A DNA stretch of 64,000 nt from Methylorubrum sp. B1-46 (GTDB lineage Bacteria > Pseudomonadota > Alphaproteobacteria > Rhizobiales > Beijerinckiaceae). The notes beneath the pieces are model-generated. The model was given only the letters and a program-made list of their open reading frames with translations. It was not told the origin of the DNA and searched no databases. The translations under genes were made by a program, and so were the position numbers. Positions 27,035-34,637 of this stretch are shown here, in pieces (within the stretch, counting starts at the first letter, position 1; every line of letters starts with the position of its first letter). Location: positions 4,479,001-4,543,000 of the forward strand of contig NZ_CP088247.1 in the NCBI RefSeq assembly GCF_021117295.1, given 5' to 3'.

Positions 27035-27373
27035 TCAGTCATCGTCGTCCACGTCCAGGAGCTTGAGGGAGCTGGCATCGATCTTCACGTCGCGGCGGCG
27101 CCCGTCGGTGCCGAGGATGCGCAGCTTGTAGAGCCAGCGCCCGTCGTCGCGCTTGAGATCGAGCGCCACCACGTCCCCCGGCACGGCGGCGCGGGCGGCG
27201 GCGAGCACCGCGTCGAGGGGGCGGATCTCGCCCCGCTCCAGGGCGCGGCGCGCCCGCTCGCCGTCGTCGTCGGCCCATGCCGGCACGGCGCCGAGGCAAG
27301 GGGCGAGGATCGGGGCGAGGATCGGGGCGAGGGCGACCAGAGCGAGGAGCGGGCGGAGCAGGGAACGGACCAT
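27035..27373 (-). CDS. Periplasmic PepSY-domain protein
   Basis: 112 residues from the ATG at 27373 (MVRSLLRPLLALVALAPIL); the open frame goes further upstream without similarity. A signal peptide ends near VPAWADDD. The single PepSY domain runs ALERGEIRPLDAVLAAARAA, then GDVVALDLKRDDGRWLYKLR and ILGTDGRRRDVKIDASSLKL. PepSY domains often bind or inhibit peptidases or act as accessory sensors. Upstream of a regulator/kinase pair, this one is a plausible periplasmic modulator or target of that system. It ends in an Asp run (VDDDD), perhaps cation binding. It is divergent from the nuclease-like gene. Confidence 0.85.
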   Translation of the reverse strand: MVRSLLRPLLALVALAPILAPILAPCLGAVPAWADDDGERARRALERGEIRPLDAVLAAARAAVPGDVVALDLKRDDGRWLYKLRILGTDGRRRDVKIDASSLKLLDVDDDD

Positions 27374-27521
27374 GGCGTGGGTCGGGTGTGACCGCCTCCG
27401 GCTGACGCGAGGCTGACAGGCGGCGTCAGGCTCGCGCGCCATCGGGTTTGCGAGACAGCGGCATCGACGGCGCGGCCCTGACCGGCGCGCCCTCCCCACT
27501 CTCTGCGCGAGACCCGTTCCG

Positions 27522-28148
27522 ATGTCGCTCACCGCCACCATCCTGCTGATCTACGCCGCCTGCCTCGCCGGCACCATCGCCAGTCCGGCCAGATCCAACG
27601 GGGATCGTCCCCCGGATGAACCGGGCGCCCGCCGCCTGCTCGCCGCGCTCCTCGTTCCCGCTCTGGCCCTGCTGGCCGGATTCCAAGTGGCCCCGGCCCG
27701 CGCGGGCGAGGCCACGCCCGCGATCGTGAGCGGCCCGGCCACGGTGATCGACGGGAGCACGATCGAGATCGGCGGCCGGCGCCTGCGGCTCTACGGCATC
27801 GATGCGCCCGACCTCGACCAGACCTGTTCCGACGGGCATGAGCGCGACTATTCCTGCGGCCGTGCCGCCGCCAAGGCCCTGGCGGCGCGGATCGGCGGGG
27901 AGAGCGTGACCTGCGAGCCGCGCGCCACGGGCGCGGAGGGCACCCTCACGGCCGTGTGCCGGCGCGAGGGCGACGACCTCGCCGCCTGGATGGTCGCCAA
28001 CGGCTACGCCATCGCCGACCGCAGCACGTCGGCGGCGTACGAGGCGCAGGACCGGCACGCCTGGGGCCGCCGTGTCGGGCTGTGGTCGGGCGTGTTCGAG
28101 ATTCCCGCCGAGCGGCGCCGGATGCGCCGCGTCAGCGCGGCGCTGTGA
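27522..28148 (+). CDS. Exported staphylococcal-nuclease-like (SNase) protein with altered catalytic motif
   Basis: 208 residues with two hydrophobic N-terminal segments (about 5-20 and 41-58); the second ends in a signal-peptidase-like ARAGEA site. The SNase OB-fold is seen in ATVIDGSTIEIGGRRLRLYG, IDAPDLDQTCSDG, and GDDLAAWMVANGYAIADRST. Compared with the classical enzyme, the VxDGDT motif reads VIDGST, GIDxPE reads GIDAPD, and the Arg of the YGR motif appears to be missing in AEGTLTAVC. The protein may therefore be a weak nuclease or a binding protein. Its 3' end overlaps the convergent 104-residue gene by 17 bases. Confidence 0.82.
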   Translation: MSLTATILLIYAACLAGTIASPARSNGDRPPDEPGARRLLAALLVPALALLAGFQVAPARAGEATPAIVSGPATVIDGSTIEIGGRRLRLYGIDAPDLDQTCSDGHERDYSCGRAAAKALAARIGGESVTCEPRATGAEGTLTAVCRREGDDLAAWMVANGYAIADRSTSAAYEAQDRHAWGRRVGLWSGVFEIPAERRRMRRVSAAL

Positions 28149-28446
28149 GGCGGGATTCGCGCCGCGCGAGCCCGCCGGCGAAGTCGCGCAGGGCGGCTTC
28201 CACCAGGGCGGCGACCTGCGCTTCCGTCTTCGGCGCGCGGATCACGAGGCTCGCCATCACCTCGGGGTGGACCCGCCGCTGCTTCGGCGTGCGAGCATGG
28301 TTCGACAGGCGCAGCCGCTCCGGCCCCTCGCCGCGGGCGAGGTAGAGGCTGTCGCCGCGCGTGTTGCGGGCGGTCTCGCGAAAGCCGTGCGCGGCAAGCA
28401 GGCGGCTCGCATGGGCGAGCGCCTGAGGCGGCGGCAGCGGACGCAT
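28132..28446 (-). CDS. Unknown small protein, last gene of the iron-uptake operon
   Basis: 104 residues from the ATG at 28446, which overlaps the DUF3325 stop (TGATG). No family recognised. It is soluble and basic: ALAHASRLLAAHGFRETARN, then GDSLYLARGEGPERLRLSNH, then HPEVMASLVIRAPKTEAQVA. The alternation looks like a small alpha/beta fold, and the RLSNHARTP segment resembles regions of nucleic-acid-related proteins, but I do not assign it. Coupling to DUF3325 places it in the receptor operon. It converges on the SNase gene with a 17-base overlap. Confidence 0.65.
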   Translation of the reverse strand: MRPLPPPQALAHASRLLAAHGFRETARNTRGDSLYLARGEGPERLRLSNHARTPKQRRVHPEVMASLVIRAPKTEAQVAALVEAALRDFAGGLARRESRLTAPR

Positions 28447-28796
28447 CAGGCCGAGGCGGCGAGGAACGCCAAGGGCAGCGCTGCCGCGGCAAGTGCGGCG
28501 AGCGCGGCGGGGGCGACGAAGCGCGGCCGGTAGGACAGGAGCAGCACCAGAGCCGCGGCCGCCCCGATCAGTGCGCCGATCCACTGCACCGGGCCGAAGG
28601 CCCAACCCTCGAACAGCCCGGCAACGACGAAGGAGAGGGCGATCGCCCCCCAGCCGAAGAGGCGCAGGCGTAAGACCGCCGTCCGCTCCGCCTTGCGGTC
28701 GAACACCTCGGCATGGTGCCGGTTCAGGCTGAGGCAGAGGGCGGCGAGCGCGGCGAAGCTGAGGCCCAGATTCGCGGCGAGGACGAGGGGCGTCAT
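28446..28796 (-). CDS. DUF3325-family membrane protein
   Basis: 116 residues with four predicted TM segments: LVLAANLGLSFAALAALCLS, then FGWGAIALSFVVAGLFEGWA, then WIGALIGAAAALVLLLS and AALAALAAAALPLAFL. SLNRHHAEVF after TM1 carries a conserved-looking His pair. DUF3325 genes are typically found beside PepSY-TM proteins and TonB-dependent siderophore receptors, as here. It overlaps the PepSY-TM gene by four bases. It may be an accessory subunit of an inner-membrane ferric-siderophore reductase; this is an inference from context. Confidence 0.82.
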   Translation of the reverse strand: MTPLVLAANLGLSFAALAALCLSLNRHHAEVFDRKAERTAVLRLRLFGWGAIALSFVVAGLFEGWAFGPVQWIGALIGAAAALVLLLSYRPRFVAPAALAALAAAALPLAFLAASA

Positions 28797-30388
28797 GCGT
28801 GGGTTGGCTCCGGGCGCCGCGCGGCCAAGCGGGCGGGGGCCGCGGCCGCTGCCGGTTTCGCGGCTCGATCTCGCTTGGGCGCCTCGTAGCGCAGCACCTT
28901 GCGGGCGGCCAGCGCGAACAGGCCCGCGAGCAGCAGCATCGCGCCGTCGAACCACGCGAAGAGCGCCTCGCCGCTTCCCAGCCGCAGGGGATGGTCGGGG
29001 ATCGTCAGGATGTCGGCGGCGATCACCGCGAGGCAGAGCGCCGAGACGGCGGTCAGACCCTCGCACCATGCCCGGCGCTGCGGGCGGGCGAGCGGCACCA
29101 GGGCCGCGACGATCCAGGCGCCGAAGAAGGCGCGGATCTCCCATTCCTCGCGACCGATGAGATCGACGGGCAGGAGCCGGTTGGCGAGGAAGTAGACGGC
29201 CACCGCCGCCGGCAGGCCGGCGATGCTGCCGACGTTCAGCGCCTGGACCAGCCGCAGGCCGAAGAACGCGTGCTCGCCGGCCTTCGGCAGGCGGGCCAGG
29301 GACCAGAGTACGACCCCGGTCGCGACCATGGCGCAGCCCATGATCCCGCACAGGAAGAACAGCAGCCGCAGCAGGGGGCCGGCGAAATGGCCCTCGTGCA
29401 GGCCGGTCATCACCGTGAAGGTCTTGGCGGCGGGCTTGAGGCCGCCGTCGCGCACCTCCAGGATCGCGCCGCTCACCCCGTCGAAGGCGATCTGCGGGTG
29501 CTCGTGCGAGAGGCCGTGCGGCTCCTCGAACACCGCGACCACGGTGGCGTTGGCGTCGCCCGGATTGACGACCATCAGCCGCTCCAGCGGCTCCGGCCGG
29601 GACGCGAGCGCCTGCTCCACCATCGGCCCGACCGGGGCCAGCGGGGCGGCCTGCTTGGCGGGCGCGCGCGGGGTGGTGATCCAGGCGGCCTCGGTGAAGA
29701 AGGTCTGGGCGTTGCCCTTGTAGGCGGCGGTCACGCCCCAGGGCATGTAGAAGGTCGCCAGCGTGACGATCCCGGTATAGGTGATCATCAGGTGGAACGG
29801 CAGCGCCAGCACGCCGGTGACGTTGTGGGCGTCGAGCCAACTGCGCCGGGGCGCCTTGTCGCGGCGGAAGGTGAAGAAGTCGGCAAAGATCCGCTTGTGG
29901 GTGACGATGCCGGAGATCAGCGCCACCAGCATGATCATCGCGCAGAGGCCGACGACCCAGCGCCCCCAGAGCGGCGGCATGTGCAGCTCGAAATGGAAGC
30001 GGTAGAGGAAGTCGCCGCCCTGCGTCTCGCGCACGGTGGATTCGGTCCCCGTCCGCGGATCGAGCAGGACATGGCCCGGCGGCTCGCCGGGACGCGTGCG
30101 CCAGAACAGGTCGAGCACCGGCCGGTCCGGCTGCGGCAGGCCGATGAACCACGTCCGCGCCTTGGCTGCGTGCTGGCCGAGATAGGCGATCCCCCGCTCG
30201 GCCGCCGCGCCGAGAGCGGCGTTCTCCACCGGCTCGACCTGCGTGAGTTCAGGGCGCATCCAGCGGGAGATGTCCGGCCGGTAGTAACTCGCGGTGCCGG
30301 TGACGAAGATCGCGAACAGCACCCAGCCGACGATCAGGCCGGACCACGTGTGCAGCCACGCCATCGACTGGCGGAAGCTTCCCTTCAT
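28793..30388 (-). CDS. PepSY-associated TM protein (PiuB-like, iron uptake)
   Basis: 531 residues. TM1 is near 15-38 (TWSGLIVGWVLFAIFVTGTA) with the family His in SMAWLHTWSG. PepSY-TM motifs follow: FELHMPPLWGRWVVGLCAMI, then KAPRRSWLDAHNVTGVLALP and FHLMITYTGIVTLATFYMPW. Later come MTGLHEGHFAGPLLRLLFFL and three or four TM segments in the C-terminal half. The paired His in TM segments suit heme or iron chemistry. Members such as PiuB and FpvG act in ferric-siderophore reduction at the inner membrane. The gene overlaps DUF3649 upstream and DUF3325 downstream by four bases each, in the operon led by the receptor. Confidence 0.9.
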   Translation of the reverse strand: MKGSFRQSMAWLHTWSGLIVGWVLFAIFVTGTASYYRPDISRWMRPELTQVEPVENAALGAAAERGIAYLGQHAAKARTWFIGLPQPDRPVLDLFWRTRPGEPPGHVLLDPRTGTESTVRETQGGDFLYRFHFELHMPPLWGRWVVGLCAMIMLVALISGIVTHKRIFADFFTFRRDKAPRRSWLDAHNVTGVLALPFHLMITYTGIVTLATFYMPWGVTAAYKGNAQTFFTEAAWITTPRAPAKQAAPLAPVGPMVEQALASRPEPLERLMVVNPGDANATVVAVFEEPHGLSHEHPQIAFDGVSGAILEVRDGGLKPAAKTFTVMTGLHEGHFAGPLLRLLFFLCGIMGCAMVATGVVLWSLARLPKAGEHAFFGLRLVQALNVGSIAGLPAAVAVYFLANRLLPVDLIGREEWEIRAFFGAWIVAALVPLARPQRRAWCEGLTAVSALCLAVIAADILTIPDHPLRLGSGEALFAWFDGAMLLLAGLFALAARKVLRYEAPKRDRAAKPAAAAAPARLAARRPEPTHA

Positions 30389-30687
30389 GGCGTGGATCCC
30401 CGCATCGCCAGCCAGAGGAGGACGCCGAGCACGAGAGCCGTGCCGGCGACGGTGAGCAGCGCCCGCAGGAAGGTGCGCGTCGAGAAGACCAGCACGACGA
30501 TTGCCGCCATCACGGCGAAGCTGAGGAGCGTCGCGCTCGCCACCGCCTCGGAGCGCGCCATCGGCAGGGTCAGCGACAGCAGCGCGGTGGCGAGCGCCGC
30601 GACACCGTAGCCGCCGCCCGCCGCCAGCACGACCCGGCCAGCCACGGAGGCCCGCTCGAGCGCCGTCGTTCTGCCCTGTGCCGCCAT
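30385..30687 (-). CDS. DUF3649-family membrane protein (iron-uptake operon)
   Basis: 100 residues from the ATG at 30687. The ribosome site AGGAGG is six bases upstream and overlaps the receptor stop codon (TAGGAGG). Three TM segments are likely: VVLAAGGGYGVAALATALLS, then ASATLLSFAVMAAIVVLVFS and LLTVAGTALVLGVLLWLAM. DUF3649 proteins occur as a small partner of PepSY-TM/DUF3325 in TonB-receptor operons. The role is unproven, perhaps a subunit of the reductase or a proton-motive coupling factor. Four-base overlap with the next gene. Confidence 0.8.
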   Translation of the reverse strand: MAAQGRTTALERASVAGRVVLAAGGGYGVAALATALLSLTLPMARSEAVASATLLSFAVMAAIVVLVFSTRTFLRALLTVAGTALVLGVLLWLAMRGSTP

Positions 30688-30697
30688 GCGCTGCCTC

Positions 30698-33040
30698 CTA
30701 CCAGCGGTACCGCAGGGTTGCATAGACCGTGCGCGGCAGGCCGTAATAGCAACCCGAATAGGAGAAGCACCCGGTCACGTAGCGTTCGTCGAGCAGGTTC
30801 TGAGCGTTGAGCTGAAGCTGGAAGCCCTGGAGCGTCGCGTCGAGATATTTCAGGTCGTAGCTCGCCACCGCGTCCACGAGCACGCTCTCCGGCACCTTGA
30901 AGGTGTTGGCCGGATCGCCCCAGGACGGGCCGAGATAGCGCACGCCGCCGCCGACCTGGAGGCCGAGGAGCGGCCCGTCGGTGAAGCGATAGTCGGCGAA
31001 GAGTGAGGCGGTGGAATCGGGCACCAGCACCGGGCTGCGGCCGAGCAGCGGCACCGGCTGCCCGGTGAGATCGTTGGTGGTGTTGGTGATGTCGCGGGTG
31101 TTCTTGATGTCGAGGATCGAGAAGCCGCCGATCAGGGTCAGGTTCTCGTTGATGTTCGCCCGCGCCTCGAACTCGATGCCCTGCACGCCGACCTCGCCGG
31201 TCTGCACCACGAAGCCGCTGTTGTTCGGGTCGGGCTGCGTCGCGTTGGAGCGGCGGATGTCGAAGGCGGCGGCCGTGAGCAGGATGTCGGTGCCGGGGGG
31301 CTGGTACTTGATGCCCGCCTCGTACTGGTTGCTGGAGACCGGGTCCGGGATGCGCCCGACCGTCCCGAAGGTCGGATCGAAGATGCGGCCCGTGGCGATC
31401 GGCTCGAACGCCTCGCTGTAGGAGACGTACGGCGCGATCCCGTTGTCGAATAGGTAGAGCAGGCTGGCCCGCCCGGTGAAGGCGTCGGCCGGGACGTTCT
31501 GGATCGCCAGGGCGCCGGTGGCGAGTGTGCGCGTCGGGCCGCTCTGCCGGGCGACGTCGTAGCGCCCGCCGAGCGTCAGGACGAGCCGGTCGAACTTGAT
31601 CTGGTCCTGGAAGTAGACGCCCGTCTGCTCGGCGGTGATGGTCGCGTCCGTGGTGAAGGCCGGGAACGCGATGTTCATGTCGTAGTTCGGATTGAGCGCG
31701 TTCAGGCCCGGTGCCGCCGGGAAGGGCGCGCCCAGGGTGCGGGTGCGGAAGGTGCGGTGATCGACGCCGAGGAGCGCCGTGTGCGCCACCGGGCCGGTCT
31801 CGAAATTGGCCACGAAATTGTTGTCGATGGTCCAGGCGTCGATGCCGACCTGGGAGCCGGTCACCGCACGGGGGATGATAGGCCCGCTGGCGAAGGGGCC
31901 GTTCTGCGCGTTGAAGGCGCTGTAGACGCTGCGGTAGTCGCCCTCGGTGCGCAGGTAGCGGCCGGCGGAGTGGAAGCGCAGGTTCTCGTTGAGGCGGTGG
32001 TCGAACAGGTAGCTGATCGAGGCCTGGGTGCGGTCTGAGCGCTCGATGCCGCGGTCGCCGTCGTAGAAATCGACCGGCAGGCGCCCGAACGCGCCGTTGC
32101 CGAAGTTGCGGGCAAACACGGTGCCGACCGCCGGGAAGCCGCCGTAGAAGCCGGAGAACGGATCGCGCTGGTAGTTGCCGATGATGGTCAACTGCGTGTC
32201 GGCGTCGGGCCGCCAGGTCAGGCTCGGATTGATGAAGAAGCGCTCGACCTGCGTCGTCACCGCCGGTCCGTCGCCCTTCCAGCCCAGCCCCACCACCCGG
32301 TAGGCGAACTGGTCGGCCACGCCACCCGTGCCGTCGCCGACCGGGCCGCCGACGTCGAAGCCGCCGCGCACCTCGCTGAAGCCGCCGCCCTGCACGAAGA
32401 TTTCGCCGTGGCGGACGAACTGGGGCACCTTGGAGACGAGGTTGACGATGCCGCCCGGACCCGATTGCCCGTAGAGCACCGAGGCCGGCCCCTTGATGAT
32501 GTCGACCCGCTCCAACCGGTAGGGGTCGATGGTGGGCGAGGCGTCGCGGCTGCCGGGCAGCGGCAGGCCGTCGAGGAAGATCGGGGCGGTGAAGCCGCGG
32601 ATGTAGAACTGCTCGAGCCGGGTCGAGCCGGCGCCGCCGCGCTGCTCCGTGGTGACGCTCGGTGTGTAGCGCAGCGCCTGATTGATGGTGAGCGCGTTCT
32701 GGTCCTCGATCTGCTTGCGGCCGACGACGGAGATCGATTGGGCGGTCTCCAGGATCGGTGTGTCGGTCTTGGTCGCGACGGTGCTGCGGCTGGCGACATA
32801 GCCCGGGACCGCCCCCAGGGCCCCGCCGGGGCCGTAGAGCGCGCCGCCGAGCGTTGCGCCGCGTCCCTGTCCGATCACGCTGAGTTCGGACAGCTCGATG
32901 GCGCTGCCCGCCTCCTGGGCGCTGCCCGCCCCCGCGAAGCCGCACAGGGCCGTTCCCGACAGGATTGTCGAAGCCAGCAAACGAGAAATCCGGCCCGCAC
33001 GCGGAGCCGGCCGAGCGGAAGCGGCACGATCTTCGAACAT
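30698..33040 (-). CDS. TonB-dependent siderophore receptor
   Basis: 780 residues. A signal peptide (LLASTILSGTALCGFAGAGS, then AQEAG) is followed by ELSELSVIGQG, a likely TonB box. The plug domain shows TPILETAQSISVVGRKQIED, then ALRYTPSVTTEQRGGAGSTR, then YIRGFTAPIFLDGLPLPGSR and RVDIIKGPASVLYGQSGPGG, the hallmark of FhuA/FpvA-type receptors. The 22-strand barrel ends FSYSGCYYGLPRTVYATLRY RW-terminal, with the normal terminal aromatic. There is no N-terminal signalling domain, so no sigma/anti-sigma relay through this receptor. Upstream are two palindromes that may bind an iron regulator. The operon continues with DUF3649, PepSY-TM, DUF3325 and an unknown gene. Confidence 0.94.
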   Translation of the reverse strand: MFEDRAASARPAPRAGRISRLLASTILSGTALCGFAGAGSAQEAGSAIELSELSVIGQGRGATLGGALYGPGGALGAVPGYVASRSTVATKTDTPILETAQSISVVGRKQIEDQNALTINQALRYTPSVTTEQRGGAGSTRLEQFYIRGFTAPIFLDGLPLPGSRDASPTIDPYRLERVDIIKGPASVLYGQSGPGGIVNLVSKVPQFVRHGEIFVQGGGFSEVRGGFDVGGPVGDGTGGVADQFAYRVVGLGWKGDGPAVTTQVERFFINPSLTWRPDADTQLTIIGNYQRDPFSGFYGGFPAVGTVFARNFGNGAFGRLPVDFYDGDRGIERSDRTQASISYLFDHRLNENLRFHSAGRYLRTEGDYRSVYSAFNAQNGPFASGPIIPRAVTGSQVGIDAWTIDNNFVANFETGPVAHTALLGVDHRTFRTRTLGAPFPAAPGLNALNPNYDMNIAFPAFTTDATITAEQTGVYFQDQIKFDRLVLTLGGRYDVARQSGPTRTLATGALAIQNVPADAFTGRASLLYLFDNGIAPYVSYSEAFEPIATGRIFDPTFGTVGRIPDPVSSNQYEAGIKYQPPGTDILLTAAAFDIRRSNATQPDPNNSGFVVQTGEVGVQGIEFEARANINENLTLIGGFSILDIKNTRDITNTTNDLTGQPVPLLGRSPVLVPDSTASLFADYRFTDGPLLGLQVGGGVRYLGPSWGDPANTFKVPESVLVDAVASYDLKYLDATLQGFQLQLNAQNLLDERYVTGCFSYSGCYYGLPRTVYATLRYRW

Positions 33041-33060
33041 CTTTTCCGAAACGCTTTTAA

Positions 33061-33081
33061 CTTAGGTTATAACGACCTAAG
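33061..33081. promoter_or_regulatory. Inverted repeat near the receptor start
   Basis: CTTAGGT-TATAACG-ACCTAAG, 7-bp perfect arms, 20 bases upstream of the receptor ATG. It could be an operator or a 5' leader hairpin. Confidence 0.5.
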
Positions 33082-33143
33082 AGGACACAACGAACTGTGC
33101 GCCGCGTATGGCAAAGAGCGAATGATGCATGCAAGATCTATGT

Positions 33144-33160
33144 TTTATAACTGTTATAAA
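33144..33160. promoter_or_regulatory. Candidate Irr-like iron-control box
   Basis: TTTATAA-CTG-TTATAAA, a perfect 7-3-7 palindrome, about 100 bases upstream of the receptor ATG. It has the architecture of the rhizobial Irr iron control element (TTTAGAA-N3-TTCTAAA) with one change per half-site. A Fur-type site is an alternative. Confidence 0.5.
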
Positions 33161-33435
33161 TACAAATACTTGATTTCTTGAATTCGCTTACGCACAACCA
33201 TTCTACTTGACCGATGTTTTTGGCAGCCTGTTGCGGCGATGCATCGGCCGGCCGTGGCGGCGGGGGATGCAAACGCGGCCGTCGGACGAGCCGGCAAGGC
33301 GGTGCCGGCCGGGGGGGCGCATCGGTTTCCAAACGTCTCGCGGTCAGCCTCCCGGAACGGTGTTCGGGAGCGTTTTCCGACGAGGTGGATGCCGGTTCGT
33401 CGATCGACAGCGCGACACACCGGGGATCGACGGTT

Positions 33436-33714
33436 CTAGAGATCCGTTCCGGACGATCCGCTCAGAACCTGCCGATGGTCGAGCGGATCCCAGATTCCCT
33501 CGAAGACCGGCGCGGGCCCCTTCGGCGTCTCGCGGTCCGGCGTCGTCGCGGCCGGAGCGATCGTTCGTTCCAGAGCGGGCGCGGTGAGCAGAACGGTCGC
33601 GGCCGTGCCGATGGCGCACAGGGTCGCGATCACCCAGCGCGGCATCGCCCAACTGTGGAGGAGGACGGATCCGGCCACGAGGAGAGCGAGAGACCCGACC
33701 AGTTTGGGAAACAT
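33436..33714 (-). CDS. Small two-TM membrane protein, unknown
   Basis: 92 residues. The ATG at 33714 has GGAAAGG five bases upstream. Two TM segments (LVGSLALLVAGSVLLHSWA and VIATLCAIGTAATVLLTAPA) take up the first 50 residues; the C-terminal 40 residues are Pro/Asp-rich (VFEGIWDPLDHRQVLSGSSG). No family recognised. It stands alone in a gene-poor stretch between the iron operon and the malectin-repeat gene. Confidence 0.55.
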   Translation of the reverse strand: MFPKLVGSLALLVAGSVLLHSWAMPRWVIATLCAIGTAATVLLTAPALERTIAPAATTPDRETPKGPAPVFEGIWDPLDHRQVLSGSSGTDL

Positions 33715-33971
33715 GACGCCTTTCCGCGAACGACACGGCGGCGCCGGTGCGAGCGGAATGCCAGTTCATTCTGTGCCGGATCGGGACGCACGGGCCCACC
33801 CCCGGCCGGATGAGCCCCGCCGCGCGGGGCGGCGTCTCGGGCCGCATTCTTGCGGAATAGTGATCAATTCGACCGTGGACTGAACGATATTTCATGTTAG
33901 GCAGGCCCAACGGCTCCGCGGATCACGAACGATCGGGAGCCGATCCCATTGCGGCGAGAGAGGCCCAATCC

Positions 33972-34070
33972 ATGTCGAGCATGCTGTCCGTGATCGCTCT
34001 CCTGGTTGCTCCGGTGGGAGCCCTGGCTTTCGGCACCTGGGCTTTCGGCCGCCGTCGCTCCACGCCCTGA
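33972..34070 (+). CDS. Possible 32-residue single-TM small protein
   Basis: The ORF reads MSSMLSVIALLVAPVGALAF then GTWAFGRRRSTP and a stop. GAGAGAGG lies eight bases before the ATG. One TM helix with a basic C-terminal tail (positive-inside) is a typical small membrane protein design. It is too short for statistical support, so this is a candidate. Confidence 0.4.
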   Translation: MSSMLSVIALLVAPVGALAFGTWAFGRRRSTP

Positions 34071-34192
34071 TCACGGGCGGTCGCCGGATCCAGGCGGGCC
34101 GCTCCATCGCGGCGTCCTGCCGATTTCCGACACAATGCGGCATCACCGATCGGGTATCGTGGCGCGCCGGCCGGCGAAGGGAGACCTTCCGC

Positions 34193-34384
34193 ATGACGAT
34201 CCTGTTTCGGTCCGCGCGCGGCCTCGCATCCTCCGCACGTCACCTCGCCCGTTTCCTGCCGAAGGTGATCCCGCTCGCGCTCGTCTCGATGATCGGTCTG
34301 GCGGAGGGCCGCACTGCGAGCGTCGATCGCGATCGCGACGGCGAGGAGGCGGCCCACTCCATCGTCTACCGCCACTATATCTGA
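34193..34384 (+). CDS. Possible 63-residue small protein
   Basis: The ORF starts MTILFRSARGLASSARHLAR, then has a short hydrophobic stretch FLPKVIPLALVSMIGLAEG and a charged tail ending HSIVYRHYI. A purine-rich GAAGGGAG lies about ten bases upstream. It resembles a short exported or membrane-associated peptide. No family recognised. It may be a chance ORF, though it sits in a stretch otherwise without genes. Confidence 0.35.
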   Translation: MTILFRSARGLASSARHLARFLPKVIPLALVSMIGLAEGRTASVDRDRDGEEAAHSIVYRHYI

Positions 34385-34637
34385 GCGCGGAACGTCCGGG
34401 TCCGGGGCGGCGCCGGACAGGGCCGGAGCCCGCCGGAGGGCCGAGACCGGCGATGGCCGGGGCCGCGGTATCACCCGAACGTCGGTCCCGCCCCTCATCC
34501 TTTCGGTACGCCGAGTCGCCGCGGCGTCGGACGGCGTCGTCCCCCAAATTCCCGCGCGTGCTCTTTCGCCGAACCGGCCCCTCCTTCGGCTCACGGCGCG
34601 CTAGCCCGGAAGAACGCCGCGGAATACCGCTGCGCGC

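Larger units (their letters stand above)
33041..33435. other. AT-richer upstream region of the receptor operon
   Basis: 395 bases without a supported gene. The part 33041-33200 is strikingly AT-rich for this genome and contains the two palindromes listed separately, so it is the promoter/operator region. From 33240 to 33435 the sequence is GC-rich and noncoding as far as I can see. Confidence 0.6.
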
